From: Hyphomicrobiales bacterium
GTDB taxonomy: Bacteria > Pseudomonadota > Alphaproteobacteria > Rhizobiales > JACESI01
NCBI GenBank assembly: GCA_013911885.1
Contig: JACESI010000003.1
Location: 124,001-188,000, forward strand
Length of the DNA: 64,000 nucleotides
Reading direction: 5' to 3'
Both the position numbers and the translations under genes were made by a program. The notes under the pieces are model-generated. The model saw only the letters and a list, made by a program, of their open reading frames with translations, did not search any database and was not told the origin of the DNA. Positions 16,136-26,831 of the stretch are shown here, piece by piece; the stretch's first letter is position 1; every line of letters starts with the position of its first letter.

Positions 16136-17623
16136 ATGTCCGACAAGAAAAACCAGCCGAAAAAGCCGAAAGCGCGCTTGCCGCGCGGATTTGCTGATCG
16201 TTCCGCCGACGATATCCGCGCGACCGACCGGATGATCGCGAGAATTCGCGAAGTCTATGAGCGCTATGGGTTCGACCCGGTGGAAACGCCGATGTTCGAA
16301 TATACCGATTGTCTCGGTAAATTCCTGCCGGATACCGACCGGCCGAATGCCGGTGTTTTCTCGGTTGCCGACGATGACGAGCAGTGGATGAGCCTGCGCT
16401 ATGATCTGACCGCGCCGCTCGCGCGCCATGTGGCCGAGAACATCAATGAAGTGAACCTGCCGTTGCGCACCTATCGGCAGGGCTGGGTGTTCCGCAATGA
16501 AAAGCCGGGCCCCGGCCGCTTCCGCCAGTTCATGCAGTTCGATGCTGATACCGTCGGCGCGCCCGGCGTGCAGGCAGACGCCGAAATGTGCATGATGATG
16601 GCCGACACGCTGGAAGCGCTCGGCATCGCGCGCGGCGACTATGTGATCCGGGTCAACAACCGCAAAGTGCTGGATGGCGTGATGGAGGCGATTGGTCTTG
16701 GCGGTGATGAGAATGCTGAACGGCGGCTCTTGGTGCTGCGCGCCATCGACAAGCTGGACCGGCTGGGGATCGAGGGCGTGCGCCAATTGCTGGGCGAAGG
16801 CCGCAAGGACGAGAGCGGGGATTTTACCAGGGGCGCGGGGTTGGGTGATAGCGCTGTAGAAACCGTCCTGATGGGTGTAGGCGTTGTAGCAGACGATAGT
16901 GACACCTATCCGGCATCACAATCCTACGCAGACGGTAAGGGCGAACTGTTTAAAATTGAGGAAATGGTCGTTGCCTGCGGTTACAGCAGCGACCGCATCC
17001 GCATCGATCCCTCCGTCGTCCGTGGCCTCGAATATTACACCGGCCCCGTCTACGAAGCCGAGCTCCTGTTCGATGTCACCAATGAAAAAGGCGAGAAGGT
17101 GCAGTTCGGCTCGGTCGGCGGTGGCGGGCGCTATGATGGCTTGATCAAGCGCTTTACCGGGCGCGATGTACCGGCGACCGGCTTTTCCATCGGCGTCTCG
17201 CGCCTCATGACCGCACTCAAGAATCTCGGAAAATTGAATGAACAGGACACCCTTGCCCCGGTCCTCGTCACGGTCATGGACGGCGAGACCGAGGCGCTCG
17301 GAGCTTATCAGAAAATGGTGCAGGATCTGCGCAAGGCCGGTATTCGCGCCGAGATCTATCAGGGCAACTGGAAGAAATTCGGCAACCAGCTCAAATATGC
17401 CGACCGGCGGGGAATGCCGATTGCGATCATCGAGGGCGCAGACGAGCGCGCCCGTGGCGTTCTGCAGATCAAGGATCTGATCGAGGGCCGAAAACAGGCC
17501 GAAGCGATTTCGTCAAACGAGGAATGGCGCGAAACCCGCCCCGGTCAATATGAGATCGACAAGAACAATCTTGTTGACGAGGTGAAGAAATTGCTGGCCG
17601 ATCAGGCGAAAGCGGGCGCATGA
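16136..17623 (+). CDS. hisS: Histidine-tRNA ligase
   Basis: A 495-residue class II histidyl-tRNA synthetase. Motif 2 is seen as [15 protein letters not shown], the histidine-binding [11 protein letters not shown] is present, and the C-terminal anticodon-binding domain covers about residues 375-460. It is longer than the ~430 residues of enterobacterial HisRS, as is usual in Rhizobiales. It forms an overlapping operon with hisZ and hisG (4-bp ATGA junctions). A stretch around 16825-16990 uses codons rare in the rest of the gene (GTA, AGG, TTG). Confidence 0.93.
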   Translation: MSDKKNQPKKPKARLPRGFADRSADDIRATDRMIARIREVYERYGFDPVETPMFEYTDCLGKFLPDTDRPNAGVFSVADDDEQWMSLRYDLTAPLARHVAENINEVNLPLRTYRQGWVFRNEKPGPGRFRQFMQFDADTVGAPGVQADAEMCMMMADTLEALGIARGDYVIRVNNRKVLDGVMEAIGLGGDENAERRLLVLRAIDKLDRLGIEGVRQLLGEGRKDESGDFTRGAGLGDSAVETVLMGVGVVADDSDTYPASQSYADGKGELFKIEEMVVACGYSSDRIRIDPSVVRGLEYYTGPVYEAELLFDVTNEKGEKVQFGSVGGGGRYDGLIKRFTGRDVPATGFSIGVSRLMTALKNLGKLNEQDTLAPVLVTVMDGETEALGAYQKMVQDLRKAGIRAEIYQGNWKKFGNQLKYADRRGMPIAIIEGADERARGVLQIKDLIEGRKQAEAISSNEEWRETRPGQYEIDKNNLVDEVKKLLADQAKAGA

Positions 17624-18684
17624 CGGCAACGCTTGACGAGCTTTTCGAGGCGGCAGGCTGCGTGCGGATCGAAACGCCGATCCTGCATCCGGCGGAACCG
17701 TTTCTGAATGCTGCCGGTGAAGCCTTCCGCAAGAGCCTGTTTGTCACGAGCCGCGCCGATGGCGAAACCCTGTGCCTCAGGCCTGATTTCACGATCCCCG
17801 TCTGCCTCGCCCACAAAGGTGGCCCGGCGCGCTATCATTATAGTGGCACGGTCTTTCGCCAGTCGATGCGGCCCGGCGACAGCGGTCATCAGGAACGCGA
17901 ACAGGTCGGCGTCGAGGCGTTCGGCGAGGCCGATTGGGTCAAGGCCGATACCGACATGGTTCTGCTCGCACTTGCCGCCGTGCGCGCCCTTTCCGATGTC
18001 GAGCCGGTTGTGCTGATCGGCGATCCGGCCTTTTTCGATGCCCTGGTGCAACCCGTCGGCCTGCCGAAAATCTGGCGTGAGCGGCTCACGCGGGCCTTTG
18101 GCAATGCCGATCTCATCAACACCATGTTGCAGCGCATGGTAACCCCGCCCAATCCGGGCGAGACAGCCTTCGCGAACGCAGACGCCGAAAAGCTCACGCA
18201 CGAAGTGGCAGCGATGATGGCAAGTCACGCGATCTCGCCGACCGCAGGCCGAACGCCGGAGGAAATCGTCCGTCGCTTTATCAAGAAACGCGACGATCAG
18301 ATCACGGTTTCCAATCAAGTTGCTGAAATCTGCCAGCTCTTTCTTGCGCTCGAATGTGCGGGTTCCCGCGCAGGCGCGACGATGGCCCGCTTCGGGACGC
18401 AGCATGGCATTGATTTTTCGCCCGCGATCGAGCGGTATGATGCGCGCCTCGCCGGGCTTCAGGATGAGGAGGCAGAGCTTGTCTTCGCCGCAAGCTTCGG
18501 GCGCAGCCTTGAATATTATACCGGCTTTGTCTTTGAAATTCACGATGCCCGCAACCGCGCGGCAGGACCGGTCGCGGGCGGCGGGCGCTATGACGGGCTG
18601 AGCGAGCTTCTCGGCGGCGCATCGCTTCCGGCTGTCGGCTTCTCCATCTGGCTGGACCGCATGACGAGGAAGGCGAGGGGATGA
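17620..18684 (+). CDS. hisZ: ATP phosphoribosyltransferase regulatory subunit HisZ
   Basis: A 354-residue HisRS-like protein that lacks the anticodon-binding domain and acts as the regulatory subunit needed by short-form HisG. Class II synthetase-like elements remain ([39 protein letters not shown]). Its place between hisS and hisG with 4-bp overlaps on both sides supports the call and suggests it arose from a HisRS paralogue, as known for the family. Confidence 0.92.
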   Translation: MTATLDELFEAAGCVRIETPILHPAEPFLNAAGEAFRKSLFVTSRADGETLCLRPDFTIPVCLAHKGGPARYHYSGTVFRQSMRPGDSGHQEREQVGVEAFGEADWVKADTDMVLLALAAVRALSDVEPVVLIGDPAFFDALVQPVGLPKIWRERLTRAFGNADLINTMLQRMVTPPNPGETAFANADAEKLTHEVAAMMASHAISPTAGRTPEEIVRRFIKKRDDQITVSNQVAEICQLFLALECAGSRAGATMARFGTQHGIDFSPAIERYDARLAGLQDEEAELVFAASFGRSLEYYTGFVFEIHDARNRAAGPVAGGGRYDGLSELLGGASLPAVGFSIWLDRMTRKARG

Positions 18685-19481
18685 GCGGAAAACTTGTGAT
18701 CGCCATCCCGTCAAAGGGCAGGCTGAAGGAGCAGAGCGAGGAGATTCTCGCGGCGGCCGGTTTTCAGGTCACATCGCCCTTCGGTGAGCGCAGTTACCGC
18801 GGCGAAATCGCGGGTAGGCCAGACATCGAAGTTGCTTTTCTGTCGGCGTCCGAGATTGCCCGCGAACTCGCCCGCGGCGCTGTCCATCTCGGCGTGACCG
18901 GCGAGGACCTTGTAAAGGAAAATATTCCGCAATTCGATCGTCTCACCTGTCAAATTCAGCCGCTCGGTTTTGGCCATGCGGATGTCGTGGTGGCGGTGCC
19001 GGAAAGCTGGATCGATGTTGCCTCAATGGAAGATCTTGATGATGTAGCCGCGGGTTTCCGGGTTCGGCATGGTCGACGCCTGCGCATCGCCACGAAATAC
19101 TGGAACCTGACGCAGCGGTTCTTCGCCGGGCATGGTATTGCGGTCTACCGCATTGTGGATAGTCTTGGCGCAACCGAGGGCGCACCTGCAGCGGGACTTG
19201 CCGACGCGATTGTCGATATCACGTCGACCGGCTCCACATTGCGGGCGAATTATCTGAAAACACTTGATGACGGCACGATCCTGCGTTCGCAGGCCAACCT
19301 GTTTTCGTCGCGCCAGGCGGATTGGTCTCATGCCGCCTCTGCCGCGGCAAAAGACCTTGTCGCCGCCTTGGCGGGCTCGCTGCGGGCGACATCCAGCGAT
19401 CCGAATGCGCTGCGTGCCGCAAGCGATGCAGAGAGTCGCTTTAGCGCGAGCCTTGATGGCGATCAGGGAATTCAGCGCTAA
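18681..19481 (+). CDS. hisG: ATP phosphoribosyltransferase catalytic subunit (short form)
   Basis: A 266-residue catalytic subunit for the first step of histidine biosynthesis, ATP + PRPP to phosphoribosyl-ATP. It starts with [15 protein letters not shown] and contains the PRPP loop [16 protein letters not shown]. It lacks the regulatory ACT-like C-terminal domain of the long form, consistent with HisZ upstream. The last ~35 residues are low-complexity Ala/Ser-rich. It is the last gene of hisS-hisZ-hisG. Confidence 0.93.
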   Translation: MSGKLVIAIPSKGRLKEQSEEILAAAGFQVTSPFGERSYRGEIAGRPDIEVAFLSASEIARELARGAVHLGVTGEDLVKENIPQFDRLTCQIQPLGFGHADVVVAVPESWIDVASMEDLDDVAAGFRVRHGRRLRIATKYWNLTQRFFAGHGIAVYRIVDSLGATEGAPAAGLADAIVDITSTGSTLRANYLKTLDDGTILRSQANLFSSRQADWSHAASAAAKDLVAALAGSLRATSSDPNALRAASDAESRFSASLDGDQGIQR

Positions 19482-19507
19482 CGTCCGATTCCCGATTACG
19501 TGGTGCG

Positions 19508-19563
19508 AAAGCTCTAGAGATTGCCACAGATGCAACAAAGTGACCTTTTGGTCACTCTAGCTT
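19508..19563 (+). terminator. Compound stem-loop after hisG
   Basis: An outer 10-bp stem with a 2-base bulge (aaagctctagag with ctctagcttt) encloses an inner perfect 7-bp hairpin agtgacc-tttt-ggtcact (19539-19556). It begins 26 bases after the hisG stop codon. There is no strong T-run, so it may be a terminator or RNA-stability element of the his operon. Confidence 0.45.
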
Positions 19564-19587
19564 TGGTCGCTTCCCTATTTTATGGTT

Positions 19588-19673
19588 TTAAAAATGGGAA
19601 GAGGCCGTCTCGGGGGAAACGGCCTCTGTAAGTCCAGCGGGCAAGTTCGGGGGAAGCTGCTGAACTTGCATGT
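19588..19673 (-). ncRNA. Candidate small RNA with two stem-loops and intrinsic terminator
   Basis: Read on the minus strand there is a possible promoter: ttagca at 19708-19703 and atatgc at 19685-19680, with a 17-base spacer. It would start an RNA near 19673. This immediately forms hairpin 1 (gcaagttc/gaacttgc, 19669-19641) and hairpin 2 (gaggccgt/acggcctc, 19626-19601), then a ttcccattttt tail. Both loops contain the same sequence ttcccccga. The length of about 86 nt, the paired loops and the terminal U-run fit alphaproteobacterial sRNA layout. Alternatively it could be the 3' end and terminator of the upstream membrane-protein gene. Confidence 0.5.
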
Positions 19674-19766
19674 CATTTTGCATATCTGTGCAGCTTTTAC
19701 GTTGCTAATTCTACTTAGCGCACATTTTTTTATGCATTTTTTCGTGAAAAAATTGCAGAACAAAAT

Positions 19767-20426
19767 CTAGATTATATTGGCAATCTGGATGGCGATATAC
19801 GCCATCAGCAGCAGCACGATGGACTGTTTTTCTAAGCTCTTATTGTAACCGTGCAGAAATGCGGTGAACAGGATCACGGCATAAAATGTGATTCCGGTAA
19901 GATGTTGGGAAAGCGATCCGTCTGATTGAAGCTGCAGGATGTCGGCCAATCGTTCGAAATCGGGCGATGGTTTGATAACGATCTGCTGAGGCAGGTTTGG
20001 AATGAGTATTCTGTAAAACCCATAAAAAGCCTGCGGCAGAACCCATATCCCGGCTATGAAAAGCGCAATGCCGCTCACGCAGTCACCAATGAAGATGCAA
20101 AGGCGCGTCAGCGTGCTGGCGTCGCGCCGGTCAGACCAGTGCAGTAAATAACCGGTCTTTTGCGTCAAGATCTGGAAAAACACCATGATCGCCGTCGAAC
20201 TTATGGCAAGCACCCCGAGTCGCCCACTAGTTTTGAGCGTGAAGAAGCTGTCTTTAGGATATCCCTCATAAAGCGCCTGCCATAATGCGGGCACACTCAC
20301 GAAGACGGCAATGAGGCTGACAAGAAGGGTGGCGGCATGAAGCTGGATGCCGGGCTTCTGCCCGCGGCTGACGCGCCAGAAAATCAGAAGAAAAGCAAGA
20401 CCGAGCGGGATGGCGAGTGCATGCAT
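19767..20426 (-). CDS. Predicted integral membrane protein of unknown function
   Basis: A 219-residue protein with about six hydrophobic segments (roughly residues 3-20, 30-50, 70-88, 107-130, 172-190 and 200-218) and a loop near 140-165 that could face the periplasm. I do not recognise the family. Its base composition is less GC-rich than that of its neighbours, and it lies between two strongly conserved operons (his and groE), which hints at insertion in this lineage. The start at 20426 is the first ATG; no strong Shine-Dalgarno is visible. Confidence 0.6.
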   Translation of the reverse strand: MHALAIPLGLAFLLIFWRVSRGQKPGIQLHAATLLVSLIAVFVSVPALWQALYEGYPKDSFFTLKTSGRLGVLAISSTAIMVFFQILTQKTGYLLHWSDRRDASTLTRLCIFIGDCVSGIALFIAGIWVLPQAFYGFYRILIPNLPQQIVIKPSPDFERLADILQLQSDGSLSQHLTGITFYAVILFTAFLHGYNKSLEKQSIVLLLMAYIAIQIANII

Positions 20427-20523
20427 GGCAAAATCCGTTGAAAATCGGGTGGTCGTCTTTGTTGCCGTAGATTACGCCGGAGGCAAGGGCGAAGTGACGC
20501 GAAAGGCGCGATCGTGCGTGGTC

Positions 20524-20551
20524 AAGAAAAAGGGGCACCGAAGCGCCCCTT
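20524..20551 (-). terminator. Rho-independent terminator of groES-groEL
   Basis: On the minus strand, aaggggcgc pairs with the gtgcccctt arm across a ttcg loop and is followed by tttctt. It lies about 30 bases after the groEL stop. Confidence 0.8.
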
Positions 20552-20580
20552 GATCGTTTTGCGTTTATCGAAGCCGAAGC

Positions 20581-22221
<1,641 letters not shown>

Positions 22222-22271
22222 CTACTCCAATTCTTTGTTTAAAGCTGAAATGTACAGAGATGTGAGGCGGT

Positions 22272-22562
22272 TCAGCCTTCGATCACGCCCATGATGTCGC
22301 TTTCTTTCATGATCAACAGATCTTCGCCGTCGATCTTGACTTCTGTTCCGGACCATTTGCCGAAAAGGATGCGGTCGCCAGCTTTCACTTCCATCGGGAT
22401 GATTTCATTGTCATCGCCACGCGCGCCGGTTCCGACAGCCACAACCTGACCTTCCATCGGCTTTTCCTTGGCTGTGTCGGGAATGATGATGCCACCTTTT
22501 GTCTTCTCTTCAGAATCGACGCGGCGAACAACCACACGATCGTGTAGGGGACGAAACTTCAT
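22272..22562 (-). CDS. groES: 10-kDa co-chaperonin GroES
   Basis: A 96-residue co-chaperonin capping the GroEL ring. N-terminal [12 protein letters not shown] and the mobile-loop region [18 protein letters not shown] are typical. It is the first gene of the heat-shock operon; a CIRCE operator and a strong promoter lie directly upstream. Confidence 0.98.
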   Translation of the reverse strand: MKFRPLHDRVVVRRVDSEEKTKGGIIIPDTAKEKPMEGQVVAVGTGARGDDNEIIPMEVKAGDRILFGKWSGTEVKIDGEDLLIMKESDIMGVIEG

Positions 22563-22621
22563 GTTCGTTTTTCCTCTTTTTGGATACGGGCCTGCCTCTG
22601 ATCGGCAGGCAGACTGCTAAT

Positions 22622-22648
22622 TTAGCACTCACTATTGAGGAGTGCTAA
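22622..22648 (-). promoter_or_regulatory. CIRCE operator (HrcA binding site)
   Basis: Perfect 9-bp inverted repeat TTAGCACTC-N9-GAGTGCTAA, the HrcA-controlled CIRCE element, 60 bp upstream of groES. It overlaps the expected transcription start of the promoter next to it. Confidence 0.96.
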
Positions 22649-22657
22649 CACGGCTTG

Positions 22658-22686
22658 GAGATAGTCATTCGTATCCGCGTTGTCAA
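22658..22686 (-). promoter_or_regulatory. Sigma-70-type promoter of groESL
   Basis: On the minus strand a perfect -35 TTGACA (22686-22681), a 17-base spacer and TATCTC (22663-22658) as -10. The predicted start falls at the edge of CIRCE, so HrcA binding would block initiation. Confidence 0.75.
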
Positions 22687-22780
22687 GCATGAGATGGATT
22701 GATTGAGGACGGGGGCAAAGGCCAGTGGGATCGGCGTTAATCGCCGCGTCCGCGCTCGCCCGATGATAGAGGCTCAGGTC

Positions 22781-23371
22781 CTATTCGGCAAGCCTTGAAT
22801 CCCAGAACAGTTTTTTACGGTAAATCGTTGACGGGCTGATCTGAAGCGCCGCCGCAGCACGGGAAATGTTCCCATTGCATAGCGAAAGGGCGGATTCGAT
22901 GATGTCGCGTTCCTGTTCCCAGAACGGCACGATCATTAGGTCGCTTTCGCCTGCTGTTCCTGCCCTGGCCAAGGTGCGACCGCTCGGGCGGCTATGCTGG
23001 AGGAGGCTGCGCACCCGCGCACCAAGGGCTGCGGCGCTTGCCGGAATCGGGAAGAAATCGCTTGCACCTGCCCGCATTGCCTTGACGGCGGCAGACAGTG
23101 AAGGCCGGTGCGACAGGAGTATCACCGGGGCCGTAAACCGCGCTCGCAGGCTCGCCAGCGCATCATCGCCGGATAAAGAGCGTGTATCGGCGATGATCAC
23201 CAGCGGATCATCGCCCTGTAGCGCAGCGTTAATCGAAGCAAAGGATCGAACGGCAAGACCGGTTTCCTCGCGAAGCATGATCGAGAACCCGGAAGAAGGA
23301 TCGAAGGTTCTGTCAATGATCGAAAGAAAAGGCGCACTCTTGGAATCGTTAAAAGCCACGGATGGTCGCAC
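22781..23371 (-). CDS. Receiver-like regulator with Fis-type helix-turn-helix
   Basis: A 196-residue regulator with an N-terminal response-regulator-like domain (about 10-125) and a C-terminal Fis/HTH_8 DNA-binding helix-turn-helix (ALSLCNGNISRAAAALQISPSTIYRK, about 163-190). The receiver is partly degenerate: Asp62 in IIADTR may be the acceptor, but the usual acidic pair and the conserved Lys are missing (FFPIPA instead of a K-P motif). It lacks the AAA+ module of NtrC proteins. The target is unknown. It is separated from groES by 218 bp that hold the groE promoter. Confidence 0.75.
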   Translation of the reverse strand: MRPSVAFNDSKSAPFLSIIDRTFDPSSGFSIMLREETGLAVRSFASINAALQGDDPLVIIADTRSLSGDDALASLRARFTAPVILLSHRPSLSAAVKAMRAGASDFFPIPASAAALGARVRSLLQHSRPSGRTLARAGTAGESDLMIVPFWEQERDIIESALSLCNGNISRAAAALQISPSTIYRKKLFWDSRLAE

Positions 23372-23524
23372 TCATTGTTAGGTGCAGGCGGTTTTACTCT
23401 CGACTAAAGGACGCCCGACAGAAGGTCGATTTCCATTCCATAATCGGCGAACATGGTAAATAAAACGTTGTTGAACCAGCTTTTTCCGGCGGCGGAATCT
23501 GTGTCTGAAGGCAGGGAAGTGTTC

Positions 23525-25042
23525 TTAGCCGACTTTGCGTGGTGGCTCTGCGGCAATTGTCGCGCCAAGTATGGCATCGGGCTTGACTTCGCGCGGCGCG
23601 GCAAAAAGGAAACCCTGGCCATATTTCACATCGAACTCCAGCAATTCGATCACCTGACCTTCGGTTTCGATGTGATCGACGATCATTTCGATCCCGTTGC
23701 GGGCGAGGAATCGCGGCATATCCTGGGCGTGAATATCGTTTCCGCCAGTCTTGCGCGCCTCCAGCAGCACCGTGGCTGAGGTCTTGATATAGTGAAAACC
23801 GAGATCGACGAGCCTGGGATAATCGATGGCAAGGCGGGTGACATTGTCCATCGCGAATTTGAAACCAAGTTCTTTGAGCGCGCGCAGACTTTCATCCTCG
23901 ATATCCCCGAATGCTTCAACAGTATTCTGGTTGAATTCGAAAATGAGATGTTCTGCAAGGTCCCTTTTTGCCTTGAGAAGCATCTTGAAATCATTGAAAA
24001 ACCGTGTGTCTGCGAGGCTGGTTGCGGAAATATTGCATACGATCACCGCATCCGCCTTGCGCGCCATCAGCCGCTGCAGCACCTGGACCGCTCGGATCAG
24101 AAGCATTTTGTCCAGGATCGGCATCGCGCCTGCATGTTCTGCCGAACGCAGATATTGGGCGGGACGGATAAGTGCGCCATCCGAATCGCGGATCCGGCTT
24201 AGTGCCTCATAGAATTTCGGCTTGCGCTGCGGCAAAGTGACGATCGGTTGCAGGAAAAGGTCGACCCGGTTCTTGTCCACTGCGGCGCGCACCGCCTGCA
24301 TCATCGACGAATCGGCCGGAATATCGGTATGCCTTCTGCTTTGTACCGGCGGCAAGGGGTGCTTTGAAACGCCCGGGCCAGATGCGGGGCCAGATCCGAA
24401 AGAAGAGCTATGCGCGGGATATTCCGTTTCGGAAGTGGACGCTTCGCCGCGACCCTCGGCGATCGCCTCCGCCCAGCTCATGTCTTTCTCCTCGGCATTT
24501 GGCTTCGATGATGGCTCCCGTTCCTGACCGGCTGACGAGCTGGGAAGGGGTTGATCAGCCCGTGCGCCAGTGAGGCTGTTCTGGCCATCAGTGACATCGC
24601 GCGTCGCTTCTTCAAGTTCGGTGATGCGATATTCCGAATCAGCGGAATTCTCCGCAAGCTGCTTGATCAGAGTACCGATCACCTCAAGCTCCCGGGCGAG
24701 CGGTTCGACCTCGCCCTGGACCGCGGTTTTCAAAGCCTTGCGCATGCCCTTCATCTCGTTCGAAAGCCGCTCCACTCCATTACCATTCATGGCTTCGCTC
24801 AAGGTCAGATCATTGATTCTCTGGTGCAGATTCTTGAAGGTCTGGGCGGCTGTGACCATGACAAAGCCCATGAACTGGAACGTCACTGCGCCAAGTGCTG
24901 CGAGGGCTGCAAATGTCAAAGGCATGCCGAAGCTCGCCCAGACCACAAAGCCGAGCGACAGGGAAGCCACGATCATAGAACCCAGAATAAAGATGCTTTT
25001 ACCAAGGTTGAGCGGGCTATTGTTCGACCCCGACTTATCCAA
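23525..25042 (-). CDS. TipF-like degenerate EAL domain membrane protein
   Basis: A 505-residue protein with two N-terminal membrane segments (about 16-38 and 42-66), a coiled coil (about 67-140), a disordered linker (about 150-245) and an EAL domain (about 255-490). This order matches Caulobacter TipF, a c-di-GMP-binding protein needed for flagellum placement. The EAL motif is kept (FYEALSR), as are HIETEGQ and YGQG. The catalytic DDFG motif is changed to AMDNVTRLA, so phosphodiesterase activity is doubtful and an effector role is likely. Divergent from the HAD gene. Confidence 0.78.
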   Translation of the reverse strand: MDKSGSNNSPLNLGKSIFILGSMIVASLSLGFVVWASFGMPLTFAALAALGAVTFQFMGFVMVTAAQTFKNLHQRINDLTLSEAMNGNGVERLSNEMKGMRKALKTAVQGEVEPLARELEVIGTLIKQLAENSADSEYRITELEEATRDVTDGQNSLTGARADQPLPSSSAGQEREPSSKPNAEEKDMSWAEAIAEGRGEASTSETEYPAHSSSFGSGPASGPGVSKHPLPPVQSRRHTDIPADSSMMQAVRAAVDKNRVDLFLQPIVTLPQRKPKFYEALSRIRDSDGALIRPAQYLRSAEHAGAMPILDKMLLIRAVQVLQRLMARKADAVIVCNISATSLADTRFFNDFKMLLKAKRDLAEHLIFEFNQNTVEAFGDIEDESLRALKELGFKFAMDNVTRLAIDYPRLVDLGFHYIKTSATVLLEARKTGGNDIHAQDMPRFLARNGIEMIVDHIETEGQVIELLEFDVKYGQGFLFAAPREVKPDAILGATIAAEPPRKVG

Positions 25043-25200
25043 TCGCCTGTTTCCTCAAGCCGAATCACGCCTGTATTGCGACATATTTCATAACGGCGAA
25101 CAAGTGAAACACCCCGCTTTCACCGGGTTGTCCCTATCAATCGGAAACTTCATCTGTTAGAGCGGTGCCGTCTGTCGCTCGCCCCGGGAGTTCTCTCAAA

Positions 25201-26082
25201 ATGTCGCTACCCCTCACACCGCAACTTGCCGGGCTCAGAGATTTTGCCGAACGTTACGATCTCATTCTGTGTGATATCTGGGGTGTGATCCACAATGGTG
25301 TTTCGGTGTTCCCCGAAACGCTTGCCGCATTGGCTAGCTTCCGCGACGGCGGAAAGCGCCGGGTGATTCTGGTGACGAATGCGCCTCGCCCCGATTGGTG
25401 GGTCAAGAAACAGCTTGATGATCTGGGCGTGCCCGCGATGGTCTATGATGCGATTGTCACCTCCGGCGATGTAACCCGCATGGCGATCATCGCGCGTGCC
25501 GGCGAGGGCGCCGATCAGGTCTTCGCCCTCGGGCCGGAAAAGGACCGCAATTTCTATGATGGCCTTCCAATCCGCCTTGTCTCTCCCGCGCAGGCCGATC
25601 TCGTCTGTGTAACCGGACTTCTCGACGATGAAGCGGAAACGCCTGAAGATTATGGCGCTATGTTAGAAGGTTTTCTGGCCCGCGATCTCCCGATGATCTG
25701 CGCCAACCCCGATATCGTGGTCGAACGCGGTCATAAGCTGGTCTATTGCGGTGGTGCGCTTGCGCAGAAATATCGGGAAATGGGTGGAAAGGCACACCTG
25801 TTTGGCAAACCGCACGCGCCGATTTATGCACGTGCTGCCGAAGTGGGAGCCGTCCTCTGCGCTTCAGCGCCGGATCGCGCCCGCGTGCTCGCCATTGGCG
25901 ATGGTGTTGCGACCGATATCAAAGGCGCGAATGATGCGGATCTTGACTGCCTGTTTATAACCGGCGGAATTCACAGCGCCGAGGCGGGGCCGCTCGCCGT
26001 GCCGACGCCCGAGCGGGTCGGGGCGTTTCTCGCTGAGAAAGGCCAGAAAGCCGAGGCCTTCATGCTCCGGCTGCAATGGTAG
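25201..26082 (+). CDS. HAD-IIA family hydrolase (TIGR01459)
   Basis: A 293-residue HAD-superfamily phosphatase of the TIGR01459 subfamily, seen mainly in alphaproteobacteria, with unknown substrate. Motif I reads CDIWGVIHNG, motif II VTNAPRP, a Lys is found in GKPHAPIY, and motif III is IGDGVATDIKGAND. The cap domain lies between motifs II and III. ATG 25201 is favoured by gggag upstream. It is convergent with the CheZ-like gene, 20 bp away. Confidence 0.85.
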   Translation: MSLPLTPQLAGLRDFAERYDLILCDIWGVIHNGVSVFPETLAALASFRDGGKRRVILVTNAPRPDWWVKKQLDDLGVPAMVYDAIVTSGDVTRMAIIARAGEGADQVFALGPEKDRNFYDGLPIRLVSPAQADLVCVTGLLDDEAETPEDYGAMLEGFLARDLPMICANPDIVVERGHKLVYCGGALAQKYREMGGKAHLFGKPHAPIYARAAEVGAVLCASAPDRARVLAIGDGVATDIKGANDADLDCLFITGGIHSAEAGPLAVPTPERVGAFLAEKGQKAEAFMLRLQW

Positions 26083-26102
26083 TTTCGACCTGCCCCGCTT
26101 GT

Positions 26103-26732
26103 TCAGTTGAACATCGCGTCAATATCATTCTGCTTGACGCCTTTTCCCGCAAGGGCCGGGCCGTTTAGAAGTTCACCGATCACATCCTGCGGATCTTCCT
26201 TTTCGATGATTTCTTTTTTCGCCCTGCGCTCGAGATCAAGTGTCAGAATGATCGTTCCGATTTGAGATTCGATCATGTCGAGGGTACGCACGACCTTGGC
26301 AATGCGTTGGCCGGTGATGTCCTGGAAGGAGCAGGCTTCGAAAATTTCGATAACGTTGTTGTTGATCATTTCGACATAGGCGTCGAGATCGCTCGGATCG
26401 CCGGCCATGATTGTTTCGGCTGCTTCCATGATCCGGTTGGTCGCGCTCTCTGTCGCTTCCACGACCGCGTCGAGCTCGCGCCCGGCTTCCGGAATTTTTT
26501 CATCATGCATCTCGGAAGCACGGAAGTCTGCAAGGTCGCGCTTGGTATCGGTGATCTGCTTGGAAATTCTGCTGAGGCCGTTATAGGTCCGCTCGTCACT
26601 GCCATCGAGGAGGATCAGCATCGTATCGGTAAGCAACTCCGCAAGACGCACGACAGTATGAAGATCTATCGTGTCGCGGTCATGGCGCTTCAGGAACTGC
26701 TGAACACGGGTAATGTCGAGTTTGGTAACCAT
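26103..26732 (-). CDS. CheZ-like protein phosphatase (paralogue 2)
   Basis: A 209-residue CheZ-family phosphatase. It shares the signature CSFQDITGQRIAKVV with paralogue 1 (at about residues 138-152) and ends in QNDIDAMFN, again a FliM/CheZ-like CheY-docking tail. It also shares the element LNGPAL before the tail. It is the second gene after the CheY-like regulator at 27215-26832, its likely substrate. The start at 26732 has aggact upstream; an upstream ATG at 26762 would run into an intergenic hairpin. Confidence 0.82.
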   Translation of the reverse strand: MVTKLDITRVQQFLKRHDRDTIDLHTVVRLAELLTDTMLILLDGSDERTYNGLSRISKQITDTKRDLADFRASEMHDEKIPEAGRELDAVVEATESATNRIMEAAETIMAGDPSDLDAYVEMINNNVIEIFEACSFQDITGQRIAKVVRTLDMIESQIGTIILTLDLERRAKKEIIEKEDPQDVIGELLNGPALAGKGVKQNDIDAMFN

Positions 26733-26773
26733 AGTCCTGGCGCCCCCAATAAGTGCGCACACGCCTTCGTTTT

Positions 26774-26806
26774 GAGCGGGTACCGGCAGAACCGGTACGC
26801 GCGCTC
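26774..26806 (-). terminator. Hairpin between the CheY-like and CheZ-like genes
   Basis: Inverted repeat gagcggg-taccgg / ccggta-cgcgcgctc with a 5-base loop, followed on the minus strand by aaaacg. It could act as an attenuator that lowers expression of the phosphatase relative to the regulator, or as an RNA processing site. Confidence 0.45.
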
Positions 26807-26831
26807 AACCAACATGTGCTTGAATCAATCG

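Noticed and set aside
19582..19770. 62-codon plus-strand frame in the hisG downstream gap
   Set aside because: It runs through the hairpin array, has a hydrophobic but low-complexity product and no Shine-Dalgarno; the structured RNA explanation fits better.
23404..23622. 72-codon minus-strand frame at the end of the TipF-like gene
   Set aside because: It overlaps the end of the EAL gene in another frame, has no Shine-Dalgarno and no recognisable sequence.
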